Source of the DNA: Actinomadura sp. WMMA1423
Lineage (GTDB): Bacteria; Actinomycetota; Actinomycetes; Streptosporangiales; Streptosporangiaceae
DNA: 64,000 bases
Direction: 5' to 3'
Assembly (NCBI RefSeq): GCF_006547145.1
Contig: NZ_CP041244.1
Span: 5,270,001-5,334,000 of the forward strand
Positions 49,069 to 57,434 of the stretch are shown in pieces. Numbering within the stretch: position 1 is the first letter of the stretch; every line of letters begins with the position of its first letter. The translations under genes were made by a program, and so were the position numbers. Below the pieces are notes generated by a model that saw only the letters and a program-made list of their open reading frames with translations, was not told the DNA's origin and searched no databases.

Positions 49069-49494
49069 ATGCAGGCAGACGACCGTCCCGCCCGGGTCGA
49101 GGACGTGCACGAGCTGGCGCAGGGAATGCCGCATGTGACGGTCGAGTACGGCAAGGGCGGTAACCCCGTCTACCAGGTGGGACGCAAGTCGTTCGTGTTC
49201 TTCCGGACCCCTCGCCCGGACGCGTTCGACCCCGCGACGGGCGAGCGCTACCCGGACGTGATCGTGTTCTGGGTGCCTTCGGAGTCCGACAAGCAGGCCC
49301 TCGTGCAGGACGCGTCGTCACCGTTCTTCACCACCCCGCACTTCGACGGCCACCGCTCGGTGCTGCTGAGGGCGAGCCGCCTCGGTGAGCTCACGCTGCG
49401 GGAACTCACCGAGGTCGTGCAGGACGCATGGCTCTCGCAGGCGTCGCGCAGGCGCGCGGAGGTCTGGCTGCGCGACCATCCCGGCGAGCCCTAG
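49069..49494 (+). CDS. MmcQ/YjbR family protein
   Basis: The 141-residue protein matches the YjbR/MmcQ fold (CyaY-like): ELAQGMPHVTVEYGKGGNPVYQVGRKSFVFFR, DVIVFWVPSESDKQALVQD and the terminal helix LTEVVQDAWLSQASRR. Its function is not established; DNA binding has been suggested. Its TAG stop overlaps the TAG stop of the converging DUF1579-like gene in a shared CTAG. Confidence 0.82.
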   Translation: MQADDRPARVEDVHELAQGMPHVTVEYGKGGNPVYQVGRKSFVFFRTPRPDAFDPATGERYPDVIVFWVPSESDKQALVQDASSPFFTTPHFDGHRSVLLRASRLGELTLRELTEVVQDAWLSQASRRRAEVWLRDHPGEP

Positions 49495-49922
49495 CCGGCG
49501 GCCTTCGTGTAGATGATGTCGAAGTCGTGCTCCCAGGTCTCGTTGTCCAGGGACTTCTCCCAGAAGGCCTGGATCGTGCGGCCGTCGGCGCTGATCGTCC
49601 CGGTGAAGCGCTGGTCGAATCCGGGGGCCTCGCGCCACATCTTCCAGACGTCGCCGTCGAGCGTCATCCGGTAGACGCGGGACACGCCGCGCGAGTCGTA
49701 GTACAGGACGGTGTACACGCCGGACGAATCGTCGGGCCCGACGAGCTGGACGGCCGCGGGCGCGGGCGCCGGGGGCCGCGACCGGATCCGCAGGAAGGCG
49801 CCGTCTTCCAGCCGGTCGACGGTCACCCTTCCCTGCCCCTCGCCGAACTGCGGGACCTCGGCCGTCCACTCGCCGATCAGAACGTCCAGCGCTGCCAAAG
49901 CCGGCTTCGGCATCGTCGTCAT
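49491..49922 (-). CDS. DUF1579-like lipocalin-type protein
   Basis: The 143-residue protein is beta-rich with a DVLIGEWTAEVPQFGEGQGRVTVDRLEDGAFLRIR start and a WEKSLDNETWEHDFDIIYTK end, the pattern of small actinobacterial DUF1579/heme-binding-like barrels. The ligand is unknown. ATG 49922 has GGAGGAG upstream. The 237 bp further upstream (49923-50159) contain only its promoter and C-rich sequence. Confidence 0.75.
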   Translation of the reverse strand: MTTMPKPALAALDVLIGEWTAEVPQFGEGQGRVTVDRLEDGAFLRIRSRPPAPAPAAVQLVGPDDSSGVYTVLYYDSRGVSRVYRMTLDGDVWKMWREAPGFDQRFTGTISADGRTIQAFWEKSLDNETWEHDFDIIYTKAAG

Positions 49923-50159
49923 CGCATCTCCTCCGGTTCCCGTGGCCGAGGTCGAACGCGGGCCGGGCCTCACCCGGCCGCCTCCGGTGTCGCTCGCATT
50001 CTTCCCCGCCACCGGACAACCAACGAAGGAATGCCGACCGACCCGGCCGATGCCTGCTGCTTGAATGCCGCCAGCTGACCTTCGCCGGCCAAGGGGCGGT
50101 GGGCGACGCCGTCGGCGAGCCCCCCCCCGGCCGGCACCGAGCATCCTCGGCGACGGAGC

Positions 50160-50543
50160 TCAGGGGTGGACGGCGCCCTGGTCGGAGTGCGCGACCGTAC
50201 TGCCCGCCGGGGCCGTCCTCGGGCGGCCCGCGCCGACCCACCGGTTGACCACGGGGGCGAGCCTGGGCATGACCAGGTTGACCATGAGAGTGACGAGGAC
50301 GCCGCTGATGACCGCGGCGCGGCCGGCCATCGGCAGTGCGGCGAGCAGGTCGCCGAAAAGCGCGAGCAGCGCAATGACCACGGCGAACGCCACCGCCCAC
50401 GCCGCGAGGGTCATCGCCAGCCGGACCCGGACCGGAGGGTTCCCCGCCGGGGCGCTGACGGGGGCAGGACCGGGCCTGAGATCTCCGGGCGCCTCGGTCG
50501 CGCCGTTGCGGGTCCTGACCTCCGCCACTATCGCCTTGCCCAT
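50160..50543 (-). CDS. DUF2798-like two-helix membrane protein
   Basis: The 127-residue protein has a Pro/Gly-rich N-terminus and two membrane helices (LAAWAVAFAVVIALLALFGDLL and AVISGVLVTLMVNLVM, then PRLAPVVNRW), matching DUF2798-type proteins. It is divergent from a LysR regulator, whose probable binding site lies in the 106-bp gap. Its physiological function is unknown. ATG 50543 has GAGGAA upstream. Confidence 0.78.
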   Translation of the reverse strand: MGKAIVAEVRTRNGATEAPGDLRPGPAPVSAPAGNPPVRVRLAMTLAAWAVAFAVVIALLALFGDLLAALPMAGRAAVISGVLVTLMVNLVMPRLAPVVNRWVGAGRPRTAPAGSTVAHSDQGAVHP

Positions 50544-50605
50544 GGCCGTTCCTCGCTTTCCGGTCGTTTCGTTCGACGTCACCGACGCTACGGCGACCAC
50601 CGGTA

Positions 50606-50640
50606 ATAAGTCCAAGACAGGCTTGTGCTCTCTGTAATAT
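50606..50640. promoter_or_regulatory. LysR-type binding site and -10 element
   Basis: ATAAG (50606-50610) and CTTGT (50622-50626) are separated by 11 bp, the LysR T-N11-A layout. TAATAT at 50635-50640 is a perfect -10-like hexamer, 10 bp before the lysR ATG, which suggests a short or absent 5' leader. Confidence 0.5.
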
Positions 50641-50649
50641 CGTTCGCTT

Positions 50650-51558
50650 ATGGAACTGAGGCAGCTCGGGTACTTCGTCGCGGTGGCGGAGGAGCGCCAC
50701 TTCACCCGCGCGGCCGAGCGGGTCCAGGTGGCCCAGCCCGCGATCAGCCAGCAGATCCGCAGGCTGGAGGCCGAGGTCGGGGAGGCCCTGTTCCGGCGCG
50801 ACCGGCGCTCGGTCGCGCTGACCGCCGCCGGGGAGGCGCTGCTGCCGCACGCCCGCGCCATGCTCGCCGAGGCCGCCAACGCGAAGGAGTCGATCGCGGC
50901 GCTGTCGGGCCTGCTCACCGGCAGCCTCGCGGTCGGCCTGGTGCAGCCGCTGCCCGACCGGCGGGTGCTCGCGCTGCTGGGCGCCTTCCACCGCCGCCAT
51001 CCGCGGATCCGCCTCACCCTCCGCGAGGACGAGACGGACGGCCTGCTCGCCGCCCTGGCCACCGGCGAACTCGACGCGGCCGTCATCGGCCAGGGCCCCG
51101 CCGACGCCCCGCTCGGCGCCGAGATGACCCCGCACGTGATCGCCCGCGAGGACGTCGTGGTCGCCCTGCACCCCGACCACCCCTTCGCCGCCCGGGATTC
51201 GCTGACGCTCCGCGACCTGCGGGACGAGCCTCTGGTGACCGCGCCCCGCAGCGGCAAGCTGCGCACCAACATCGAGGCCGCCTGCCAGCACGCCGGATTC
51301 GTCCCGAACGTGGTCGCCGAGACCCGCGACCTCAGCCTCGTCCGCCAGCTCGTCCTTCAGCGGATCGGCCTGGCGATCCTTCCGCGGTCCGCACTCCAGG
51401 GGCCGCCCGCGCTCGCCCGGGTGCCGCTCGCCCACCCGTCGCTGGAGCGCCGGATCATCCTCGCCGCCCGTCCGCACCACGCAAGCCCGGCGGGCCGCGC
51501 CTTCCTCGCCATGGCGCACCGCCGCCTCCTGCCCTCGACCGTCCCGGAGGCTGACTGA
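50650..51558 (+). CDS. LysR family transcriptional regulator
   Basis: The 302-residue regulator has the N-terminal LysR helix-turn-helix (MELRQLGYFVAVAEERHFTRAAERVQVAQPAISQQIRRLEAEVGEALFRR) and a periplasmic-binding-protein-like effector domain (GSLAVGLVQPLPDRRVL ...). It probably controls the divergent two-helix membrane protein. The inducer is unknown. The following 208 bp (51559-51766) hold no gene. Confidence 0.93.
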   Translation: MELRQLGYFVAVAEERHFTRAAERVQVAQPAISQQIRRLEAEVGEALFRRDRRSVALTAAGEALLPHARAMLAEAANAKESIAALSGLLTGSLAVGLVQPLPDRRVLALLGAFHRRHPRIRLTLREDETDGLLAALATGELDAAVIGQGPADAPLGAEMTPHVIAREDVVVALHPDHPFAARDSLTLRDLRDEPLVTAPRSGKLRTNIEAACQHAGFVPNVVAETRDLSLVRQLVLQRIGLAILPRSALQGPPALARVPLAHPSLERRIILAARPHHASPAGRAFLAMAHRRLLPSTVPEAD

Positions 51559-51766
51559 GCAGGCACTGAACGGGTGTCGGCGGCATGGTCGTGGCCGGAG
51601 GCATCACTCCGGACCGCCCAGGCGACCGCGCCACCGGGTCGGTTGATTTGCGGCATGACGCTCTTCTGCGGGCGCCAATCGGGGCGACGCACCGGAAACC
51701 ACCACGGGGATCTTCGTTGGACATCCGCGCTGGACGAATGGCCGGGCGGGCGATCCGCCGCATGGC

Positions 51767-52612
51767 TCATACGGAGTCGGAGGGGCTGCCGGAGCGGGAT
51801 GGCCCGGTCCCCTTCCGCCCTCGTACCGCCCAGGCCTTGGCCGTCAGCGGGATGGAGCCGTCCGGGCGGGCGGGCAGGCGGTCGCGCAGCAGGTCGCGCA
51901 GGGCATCACGGTGCTCGTCCGTCAGGGACATGACGTACCCGGGAGCCGGGCCCTGCCCGCCCAGGAACGGTTGCCAGTAGTCGCCGAAATCGGCGAACAC
52001 GGTGGGCAACTCGATCGCTCCTACCGTGACCTCGGCGAAGCCGGCTTCCGTCCACAGCCGGGCGAGCTGCTCAGGACTGCACAGCGGGAAGCGGCGGCCC
52101 TCGTCCCGCTCGGCTGCGGCGGGGTCCAGGGATGCGGCGGCGTCCCAGAAGTACCGCAGCATCGCCATGCCTTCGGCATAGTCCCAGACGTAGGCGGCGG
52201 CCACGCCGCCCGGAGCGGCGACCCGCGCGAACTCGGCCGCGGCGCGACGGGGATCGGGGACGAAGTTGAGCGCGAGTCCGCTGACCACGGCGTCGAACCG
52301 GCCATCGGGCAACGGCAGTGACTGCGCGTCCCCCACGCGGAACTCCGCCCGTGCGTCGTCCATCCGGGTCCGAGCATGGGCGATGAAGCCTTCGGCGGGA
52401 TCCACACCGACGACCTGGGCGGGGTCGGCCAGTTCCAGCACGGCCGCCGTCAACGCTCCGGTGCCGCATCCGGCGTCCAGCCAGTAGCCGCCCACCGAGA
52501 CGTCCAGCCACCGCACGAATTCCCGCGCGACGGAGCGACTCCACCGGCCGACGTACGCCTCATAGGCGTCGCCGGCAGCCCACACCTCCGGGTCGTGCCC
52601 CACCGACCACAC
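51767..52612 (-). CDS. Class I SAM-dependent methyltransferase
   Basis: The 281-residue protein has the SAM-binding motif LDAGCGTGALTAAVLE near residue 45, an Asp-rich second motif (VVGVDPAEGFI), DAQSLPLPDGRFDAVVSGLALNFV, and a methyltransferase_11-type fold. The substrate cannot be predicted. GTG 52612 was chosen from alignment, with weak ribosome signals; GTG 52603 is possible. Confidence 0.88.
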   Translation of the reverse strand: MWSVGHDPEVWAAGDAYEAYVGRWSRSVAREFVRWLDVSVGGYWLDAGCGTGALTAAVLELADPAQVVGVDPAEGFIAHARTRMDDARAEFRVGDAQSLPLPDGRFDAVVSGLALNFVPDPRRAAAEFARVAAPGGVAAAYVWDYAEGMAMLRYFWDAAASLDPAAAERDEGRRFPLCSPEQLARLWTEAGFAEVTVGAIELPTVFADFGDYWQPFLGGQGPAPGYVMSLTDEHRDALRDLLRDRLPARPDGSIPLTAKAWAVRGRKGTGPSRSGSPSDSV

Positions 52613-52661
52613 GATACGCCCGTCGTCGACCGCCCTCCAGGAAGGCGTTCCACCGCCGCGT

Positions 52662-53051
52662 CTAGGCGAGCGGTCGCCCGATGGTCGCGTCGACATGGTC
52701 CGGGACGTCGTCGTGCCGGTCGCCGACGCTCGACGTCCCGGTCGGCTCGAACATGAGGATCGACGCACCGCCCGGGGCGGACGGCTTGTGCTCCACACCT
52801 CGGGGGACGACGAACACGGAGCCCTTGGACAATGTCACGTCGCGTTCCCCCGTCCCGTCGCGGAGCGCGATGGTGAATTCGCCGTCGAGTACCAGGAAGA
52901 ACTCGTCGGTGTTGTCGTGGACGTGCCAGACGTGGTCACCGGCGACCTTGGCGACGCGGACGTCGTAGTCGTTCACCTGCGAGACGATGCGCGGGCTCCA
53001 GAGGTCGGAGAAGGAGGCAAGCGCCGAGTGCAGATCGATCGGTTCGTTCAT
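52662..53051 (-). CDS. Cupin domain protein
   Basis: The 129-residue single cupin has the first metal motif HVWHVHDNTDEFFLVLDGEFTI (His-x-His with Glu) and the second His in GSVFVVPRGVEHKPSA. Such proteins bind a metal and act as small dioxygenases, isomerases or sensors; the role here is unknown. It is divergent from the GlxA-type regulator across 52 bp, which may regulate it. Confidence 0.88.
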   Translation of the reverse strand: MNEPIDLHSALASFSDLWSPRIVSQVNDYDVRVAKVAGDHVWHVHDNTDEFFLVLDGEFTIALRDGTGERDVTLSKGSVFVVPRGVEHKPSAPGGASILMFEPTGTSSVGDRHDDVPDHVDATIGRPLA

Positions 53052-53103
53052 CCGTCCACTGTTGCGGGTGGCCGCGGCCCGGCGTGAGTGCTAGGAATCG
53101 CAT

Positions 53104-54075
53104 ATGCCGCAAGGATCCTCGCATCGCGTGGTGATGATCGTCGACAGGGGCTCGAACCCGTTCGAGATGGGCGTCGCGACCGAGCTGTTCGGCCTGCGCC
53201 GGCCCGAGCTGGGCATCCCCTGGTACGACTTCGCGCTCTGCGCGCCCGGCCCGGTCGTGATGCACGCGGGGATGTTCACGATGTCGGGGATCGCCGGGTT
53301 GGAGGCGGTCGAGACGGCCGACACCGTGATCGTTCCTAATCGTCCCGACCCCGAGAACACGCCCGATGAGGCGGTCCTCTCCGCGATCCGGCAGGCCGCC
53401 GCCCGGGGCGTCCGGCTCGTGAGCTTCTGTACCGGCGCGTTCGCTCTCGCGGCCGCCGGTGTGCTCGACGGCCGCCCCGCGACCACCCACTGGCGCTGGG
53501 CCGATCTCTTCCGGTCCCGCTTCCCGGCGGTTCGGCTCGAACCCGACGTGCTGTTCGTGGACGACGGGGACGTGCTGACCGCCGCCGGCAGCGCCGCCGC
53601 GCTCGACCTGTGCCTGCACATCGTGCGCCGCGACCACGGTGCGGAGATCGCCAACGCGGTCGGCCGCCGCCTGGTCTTCGCCGGGCACCGCGACGGCGGC
53701 CAGCGGCAGTTCGTCGAACGTCCCGTCCCCGCGATCCCGGACACCTCGCTCGCGCCCGTTCTGGCCTGGGCGCGGGAACGGCTCGATCGGCCGCTGACCG
53801 TCGCCGACCTGGCCGCCCGCGCCGCGACCAGTACCGCCACCCTGCACCGCCGCTTCCAGGCCGAGCTCGGCACGACCCCGCTGGCCTGGCTCAACGCCGA
53901 GCGGGTCGCGCTCGCGTGCGGGCTCATCGAGAAAGGCGAGCTCCGGTTGGAGGCCGTCGCCCGCGCCAGTGGCCTCGGCACCTCCGCCAACCTGCGCACC
54001 CGGCTACGCCGCCAGACCGGCCTCAGCCCGTCCGCCTACCGGGCCCGCTTCGCCGCGTCGAACGCCGCGGTCTGA
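53104..54075 (+). CDS. GlxA/FtrA family transcriptional regulator (DJ-1/PfpI plus AraC)
   Basis: The 323-residue protein has an N-terminal DJ-1/PfpI-like domain (RVVMIVDRGSNPFEMGVATELFGL, FCTGAFALAAAGVLDGRPATTHW, with Cys in the elbow). A C-terminal AraC helix-turn-helix pair (LTVADLAARAATSTATLHRRFQAELGTTPLAWLNAERV ... LGTSANLRTRLRRQTGLSPSAYR) follows. The inducer is unknown. It is divergent from a cupin gene. Confidence 0.93.
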   Translation: MPQGSSHRVVMIVDRGSNPFEMGVATELFGLRRPELGIPWYDFALCAPGPVVMHAGMFTMSGIAGLEAVETADTVIVPNRPDPENTPDEAVLSAIRQAAARGVRLVSFCTGAFALAAAGVLDGRPATTHWRWADLFRSRFPAVRLEPDVLFVDDGDVLTAAGSAAALDLCLHIVRRDHGAEIANAVGRRLVFAGHRDGGQRQFVERPVPAIPDTSLAPVLAWARERLDRPLTVADLAARAATSTATLHRRFQAELGTTPLAWLNAERVALACGLIEKGELRLEAVARASGLGTSANLRTRLRRQTGLSPSAYRARFAASNAAV

Positions 54076-54113
54076 GCCGCGGCGCTCCGCCCCGCACGAG
54101 TCGGAGCGAGATC

Positions 54114-54680
54114 ATGCCCGCGGATTCGCCGACCGGACCTGCCAACCATCCGCGCGCCCTGCGGCGTTCAATGCACGTGAGTCAACCGACGCAGGAAACC
54201 GCTTACGCCACGTTCGCGGCCGCCGCGTGGAAACGCCATTACGGCCTGGCGACGCTGCTGACCGGTGACGTCCACCGCGCCGAGGAGCTCCTCCAGGACT
54301 GCCTGGTGAAGCTCTACGTGCGCTGGCGCCGGGTGGCCGACGGCGACCCGGACGCCTACCTGAAGCGGATGCTGGTCAACGGCAACGTCAGCTGGTGGCG
54401 TCGCAGGCGGCGGGAGCTGCTGACCGACGCCCCCGAGCGGCACGACGCGCGCTCCAGTTCCCCGCGTGAACCGGACGACGAGCTGCGCCGGGCGCTGCTC
54501 GCCCTGCCTCGCCAGCAGCGCGCCATCGTCGTCCTGCGGCATTACGCCGACCTCACGGAGGCGGCGACCGCCGACGTTCTCGGATGCTCCGTCGGCACCG
54601 TCAAGAGCCAGCACTCCCGGGCGATGAAACGGCTCCGTTCGATACTCGCCCTCCCGCAGACCGAGGAGATCACACGATGA
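54114..54680 (+). CDS. SigE-family ECF sigma factor
   Basis: The protein of about 188 residues is a SigE-type ECF sigma factor of the actinobacterial group. Region 2 is seen in HYGLATLLTGDVHRAEELLQDCLVKLYVRW, and region 4 in LPRQQRAIVVLRHYADLTEAATADVLGCSVGTVKSQHSRAMKRLR. ATG 54114 has GGAG upstream; ATG 54171 is possible and no homology decides. It overlaps the next gene by 4 bp (ATGA), so the two are coupled. Confidence 0.88.
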   Translation: MPADSPTGPANHPRALRRSMHVSQPTQETAYATFAAAAWKRHYGLATLLTGDVHRAEELLQDCLVKLYVRWRRVADGDPDAYLKRMLVNGNVSWWRRRRRELLTDAPERHDARSSSPREPDDELRRALLALPRQQRAIVVLRHYADLTEAATADVLGCSVGTVKSQHSRAMKRLRSILALPQTEEITR

Positions 54681-55507
54681 GCGAGGACCGGCTGACCCGG
54701 ATGCTGCGGTCGGCGACCGACGAGCGCCCGATCCCCGAAGCGCCGATCGAGACCCTGGTGCATCGCGGCCGGCGCGCCAGGCGCATGCGCCGCTCGGGCG
54801 CCGGAGCGCTCGGGACCGGCGCGGTCGCGCTGGTCGTGGCCGCCGCCACCATCGGCGGGAACCTCGTCCCCGGGGACGACGGTGGACGCACTATCACCAC
54901 GGGACGCGGCAGCGACGTCACCCTGGCAGCGGCGACCGAGGCCACCACGCGTACGACGTTCCACGTGAAACTAACCCGGACGCTGACCTCGCGCGGCCGG
55001 GGCGAAACCGTGGAGACCTATCAGGGTGCCTTTGACGCCCCCAACCGGCGGGGCTACCTGCGCGGCCCGGGGGCGGCGCCGATGGAGCAGCGCTTCCTCG
55101 GTGATGAGCGCTATGTGCTGCGCGGAAAGACCTGGCACAAGATCGACCCTTCGTCGACCCGCGATCCCCTCGGCCCGCAGGAACTGAGCGCCAATGTCCT
55201 GCATATGCTGCGGCTGCTGCTGGTGTTCGACAACTCGGCACCCTCACGCCAGACGGGTGACGGGCCGGCGGCGGTGCAAACCTACGACTTCTCCAGTGTG
55301 GGTAACCCCGCAGGTCCGCTGGGCGGGATGCGGGTCTCGGGGTCGGTGACGGTCGGGGGCGCCGTCCCCAAGATCCAGAAGATGGTGCAGACGAGCGTCC
55401 CCAGCACGGATGCGGGGAAAGCCGGCCGGGACCTCGTCCGCATCACCTCGGTCATCGAGTTCTCCGACTACGGGACGCCGGTGAATGTGACGCGTCCGCC
55501 CCTGTAG
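54677..55507 (+). CDS. Membrane partner of the ECF sigma factor (probable anti-sigma)
   Basis: The 276-residue protein has a short cytosolic N-terminus (MSEDRLTRMLRSATDERPIPEAPIETLVHRGRRARRMRRSG), one membrane helix (GTGAVALVVAAATIGG) and an extracellular beta-rich part of about 190 residues. This is typical of proteins encoded next to SigE-type ECF factors, some of which act as anti-sigma factors. No zinc motif is visible. ATG overlaps the sigma gene stop. A parS-like site lies inside the gene at 54958-54971. Confidence 0.75.
   Translation: MSEDRLTRMLRSATDERPIPEAPIETLVHRGRRARRMRRSGAGALGTGAVALVVAAATIGGNLVPGDDGGRTITTGRGSDVTLAAATEATTRTTFHVKLTRTLTSRGRGETVETYQGAFDAPNRRGYLRGPGAAPMEQRFLGDERYVLRGKTWHKIDPSSTRDPLGPQELSANVLHMLRLLLVFDNSAPSRQTGDGPAAVQTYDFSSVGNPAGPLGGMRVSGSVTVGGAVPKIQKMVQTSVPSTDAGKAGRDLVRITSVIEFSDYGTPVNVTRPPL
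54958..54971. promoter_or_regulatory. parS: parS-like ParB binding site (candidate, intragenic)
   Basis: GTTCCACGTGAAAC matches the parS core GTTTCACGTGAAAC in 13 of 14 bases. It lies within a coding sequence, as many parS sites do. Confidence 0.5.
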
Positions 55508-55527
55508 GCGGGTTCATCCGGTCGAAG

Positions 55528-55557
55528 GGCGGCCCCGGCCCGGATGCCGGGGCCGCC
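55528..55557 (+). terminator. Terminator after the sigma/anti-sigma pair
   Basis: GGCGGCCCCGG (55528-55538) pairs with CCGGGGCCGCC (55547-55557) over an 8-nt loop, 21 bp after the stop codon. Confidence 0.8.
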
Positions 55558-55812
55558 TTCGACGCGTGCCCCGGCACAGGCGACCGGCCCCCACAGCGGC
55601 ACCCCGAATCGTGAGACGTCTTCCCTGGGTCACCGTTCCAGCGAACCTCAGCACGGGTGCGCCGCCTGCCTGGTGCGAGGCGCCGCCGAGGGCGTCCCGC
55701 CACCGTTCGCCGACTGTTCAGGTGTTCGTCTTGATCGGCGGGGCGTCGACCTCACCTTGACCTGGTGCTCTGTCCCTGTTTGTCACTCACGATGAGCCAG
55801 GAGGTCAGCCCT
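55558..55812. other. Promoter region of the alkaline phosphatase
   Basis: No gene was seen. TTGACC at 55757-55762 is a possible -35 element; a convincing -10 or PHO box was not identified. Confidence 0.35.
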
Positions 55813-57171
55813 ATGAATTCGGCTGCGAAGATACGGCGGACGGCCGCGGTCGTGCTCACCACGGGGGCGGTGGCCGCCGCGCTCGGTTCGGGGCTCGCGG
55901 ACGCGTCCGGCGGCGACCGGACCCAGGAGGTCCGCCACGCGGTGCAGGGCGGCAAGGCGCGCAACGTCATCCTGTTGATCGGTGACGGCATGGGCGACTC
56001 GGAGATCACCGTCGCCCGCAACTACATCAAGGGCGCCGCCGGGCGGCTCGCCATGGACACGCTGCCCCTGACCGGCGCGTACACCACGTACGCGGTCAAC
56101 AAGGACGACCCGCGCCAGATCGACTACGTGACCGACTCGGCGGCCAGCGGCACCGGCTGGGCCACCGGTCACAAGACCTACAACGGGGCCATCTCGGTCA
56201 CGCCGGACGGCAAGCCGGTCCCGACCGTCCTGGAACTGGCCAAGCGCGCCGGCCTGCGGACCGGTGACGTGTCCACGGCCGAACTCGGCGACGCCACCCC
56301 GGCGGTGCTGACCGCGCACGTCGCGGACCGCGGCTGCCAGGGCCCGGCCGACATGGCCAAGTGCCCCGTGCAGGACAAGGTCAACGGCGGGCCGGGCTCG
56401 ATCGCCGAGCAGCAGGTGCAGACGGGCGCCGACCTGTACCTGGGCGGCGGCAAGGCCCGCTTCGCGCAGACGGTCAAGGCGGGGCCCTTCGCCGGCAAGA
56501 CCGTGATCGACCAGGCGAAGGCCGCCGGGTACACGGTCGTCACCGACGAGGGCGGGCTGAACGCGGCCAAGCCCGGCGGCAAGCTGCTGGGACTGTTCGC
56601 GGACGGCAACATGCCGCAGGAGTGGACCGGTCCGGCGGCCAAGGTCGGCGGCACCGACCCGGCCAAGTGCACGCCGAACGCCGCCTTCGGGGGCCCGCAC
56701 CTGTCGGGCATGGCGTCCAAGGCCATCGGTCTGCTGGACGCGCAGACCAAGCACAGCCGCAAGGGCTTCTTCCTGCAGATCGAGGGCGCGTCCATCGACA
56801 AGCGCGACCACGCCGCCGACCCCTGTGGCCAGATCGGTGAGACGGCCGAGTTCGACAAGGCGGTGAAGGCCTCGCTCGACTTCGCCCGCCGGAACCCGGG
56901 CACCCTGGTGGTCGTGACCGCCGACCACGGCCACACCAGCCAGATCATCCCGCTGGAGGCCCAGAGCCCGGGCCAGACCGCCACGCTGATCACCGCGGAC
57001 GGTGCCCCCATGAAGATCAACTACGCGACCAACACCCCGGGCCAGTCCCAGGAGCACACCGGTACCCAGGTCCGGATCGCCGCCAGGGGCCCGCAGGCCG
57101 CCGGCGTCCTCGGCGTGACCGACCAGACCGACCTGTTCCGCACCATCACCCGCGCCCTCGACGTCCGGTAA
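55813..57171 (+). CDS. phoA: Secreted alkaline phosphatase
   Basis: The 452-residue protein has a signal peptide (KIRRTAAVVLTTGAVAAALGSGLADA). The PhoA metal-binding motifs are VILLIGDGMGDSEI, the nucleophile serine in DSAASGTGWATGHKT, EGASIDKRDHAADPCG, VVVTADHGHTSQI and the final EHTGTQV with His. It should be an extracellular phosphomonoesterase using two zinc and one magnesium ion. AGGAGGT lies 7 bases before ATG 55813; the upstream extension of the frame is not a signal peptide. Phosphate starvation control is likely from the family, but no PHO box was proven. Confidence 0.94.
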   Translation: MNSAAKIRRTAAVVLTTGAVAAALGSGLADASGGDRTQEVRHAVQGGKARNVILLIGDGMGDSEITVARNYIKGAAGRLAMDTLPLTGAYTTYAVNKDDPRQIDYVTDSAASGTGWATGHKTYNGAISVTPDGKPVPTVLELAKRAGLRTGDVSTAELGDATPAVLTAHVADRGCQGPADMAKCPVQDKVNGGPGSIAEQQVQTGADLYLGGGKARFAQTVKAGPFAGKTVIDQAKAAGYTVVTDEGGLNAAKPGGKLLGLFADGNMPQEWTGPAAKVGGTDPAKCTPNAAFGGPHLSGMASKAIGLLDAQTKHSRKGFFLQIEGASIDKRDHAADPCGQIGETAEFDKAVKASLDFARRNPGTLVVVTADHGHTSQIIPLEAQSPGQTATLITADGAPMKINYATNTPGQSQEHTGTQVRIAARGPQAAGVLGVTDQTDLFRTITRALDVR

Positions 57172-57211
57172 CTCCGGACGCGGGGGACGGGACCATCGTT
57201 CGCGCCCGAAC

Positions 57212-57243
57212 CAAGGCCGGTCACGCCCGCGTGACCGGCCTTG
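57212..57243 (+). terminator. Terminator after phoA
   Basis: A perfect 14-bp stem (57212-57225 with 57230-57243) with a 4-nt loop follows the phoA stop codon. Confidence 0.85.
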
Positions 57244-57434
57244 TCCGTTGGGACCGAAGGACGAGGGGCCGCGGACGATACCCCTCGACCGGCACTGGCA
57301 CCCGGATCGTCGTCACGGACGGGCCTCGGCGCTGACCGGAGTGACGGTGTCCTTGGATACGGTCACCCCGGGGTCCGTGGCGGCGGTCGGGTCGCGCGGG
57401 AGTCGACGCACGAGCCGTAACGGAGGTGGTCTGG

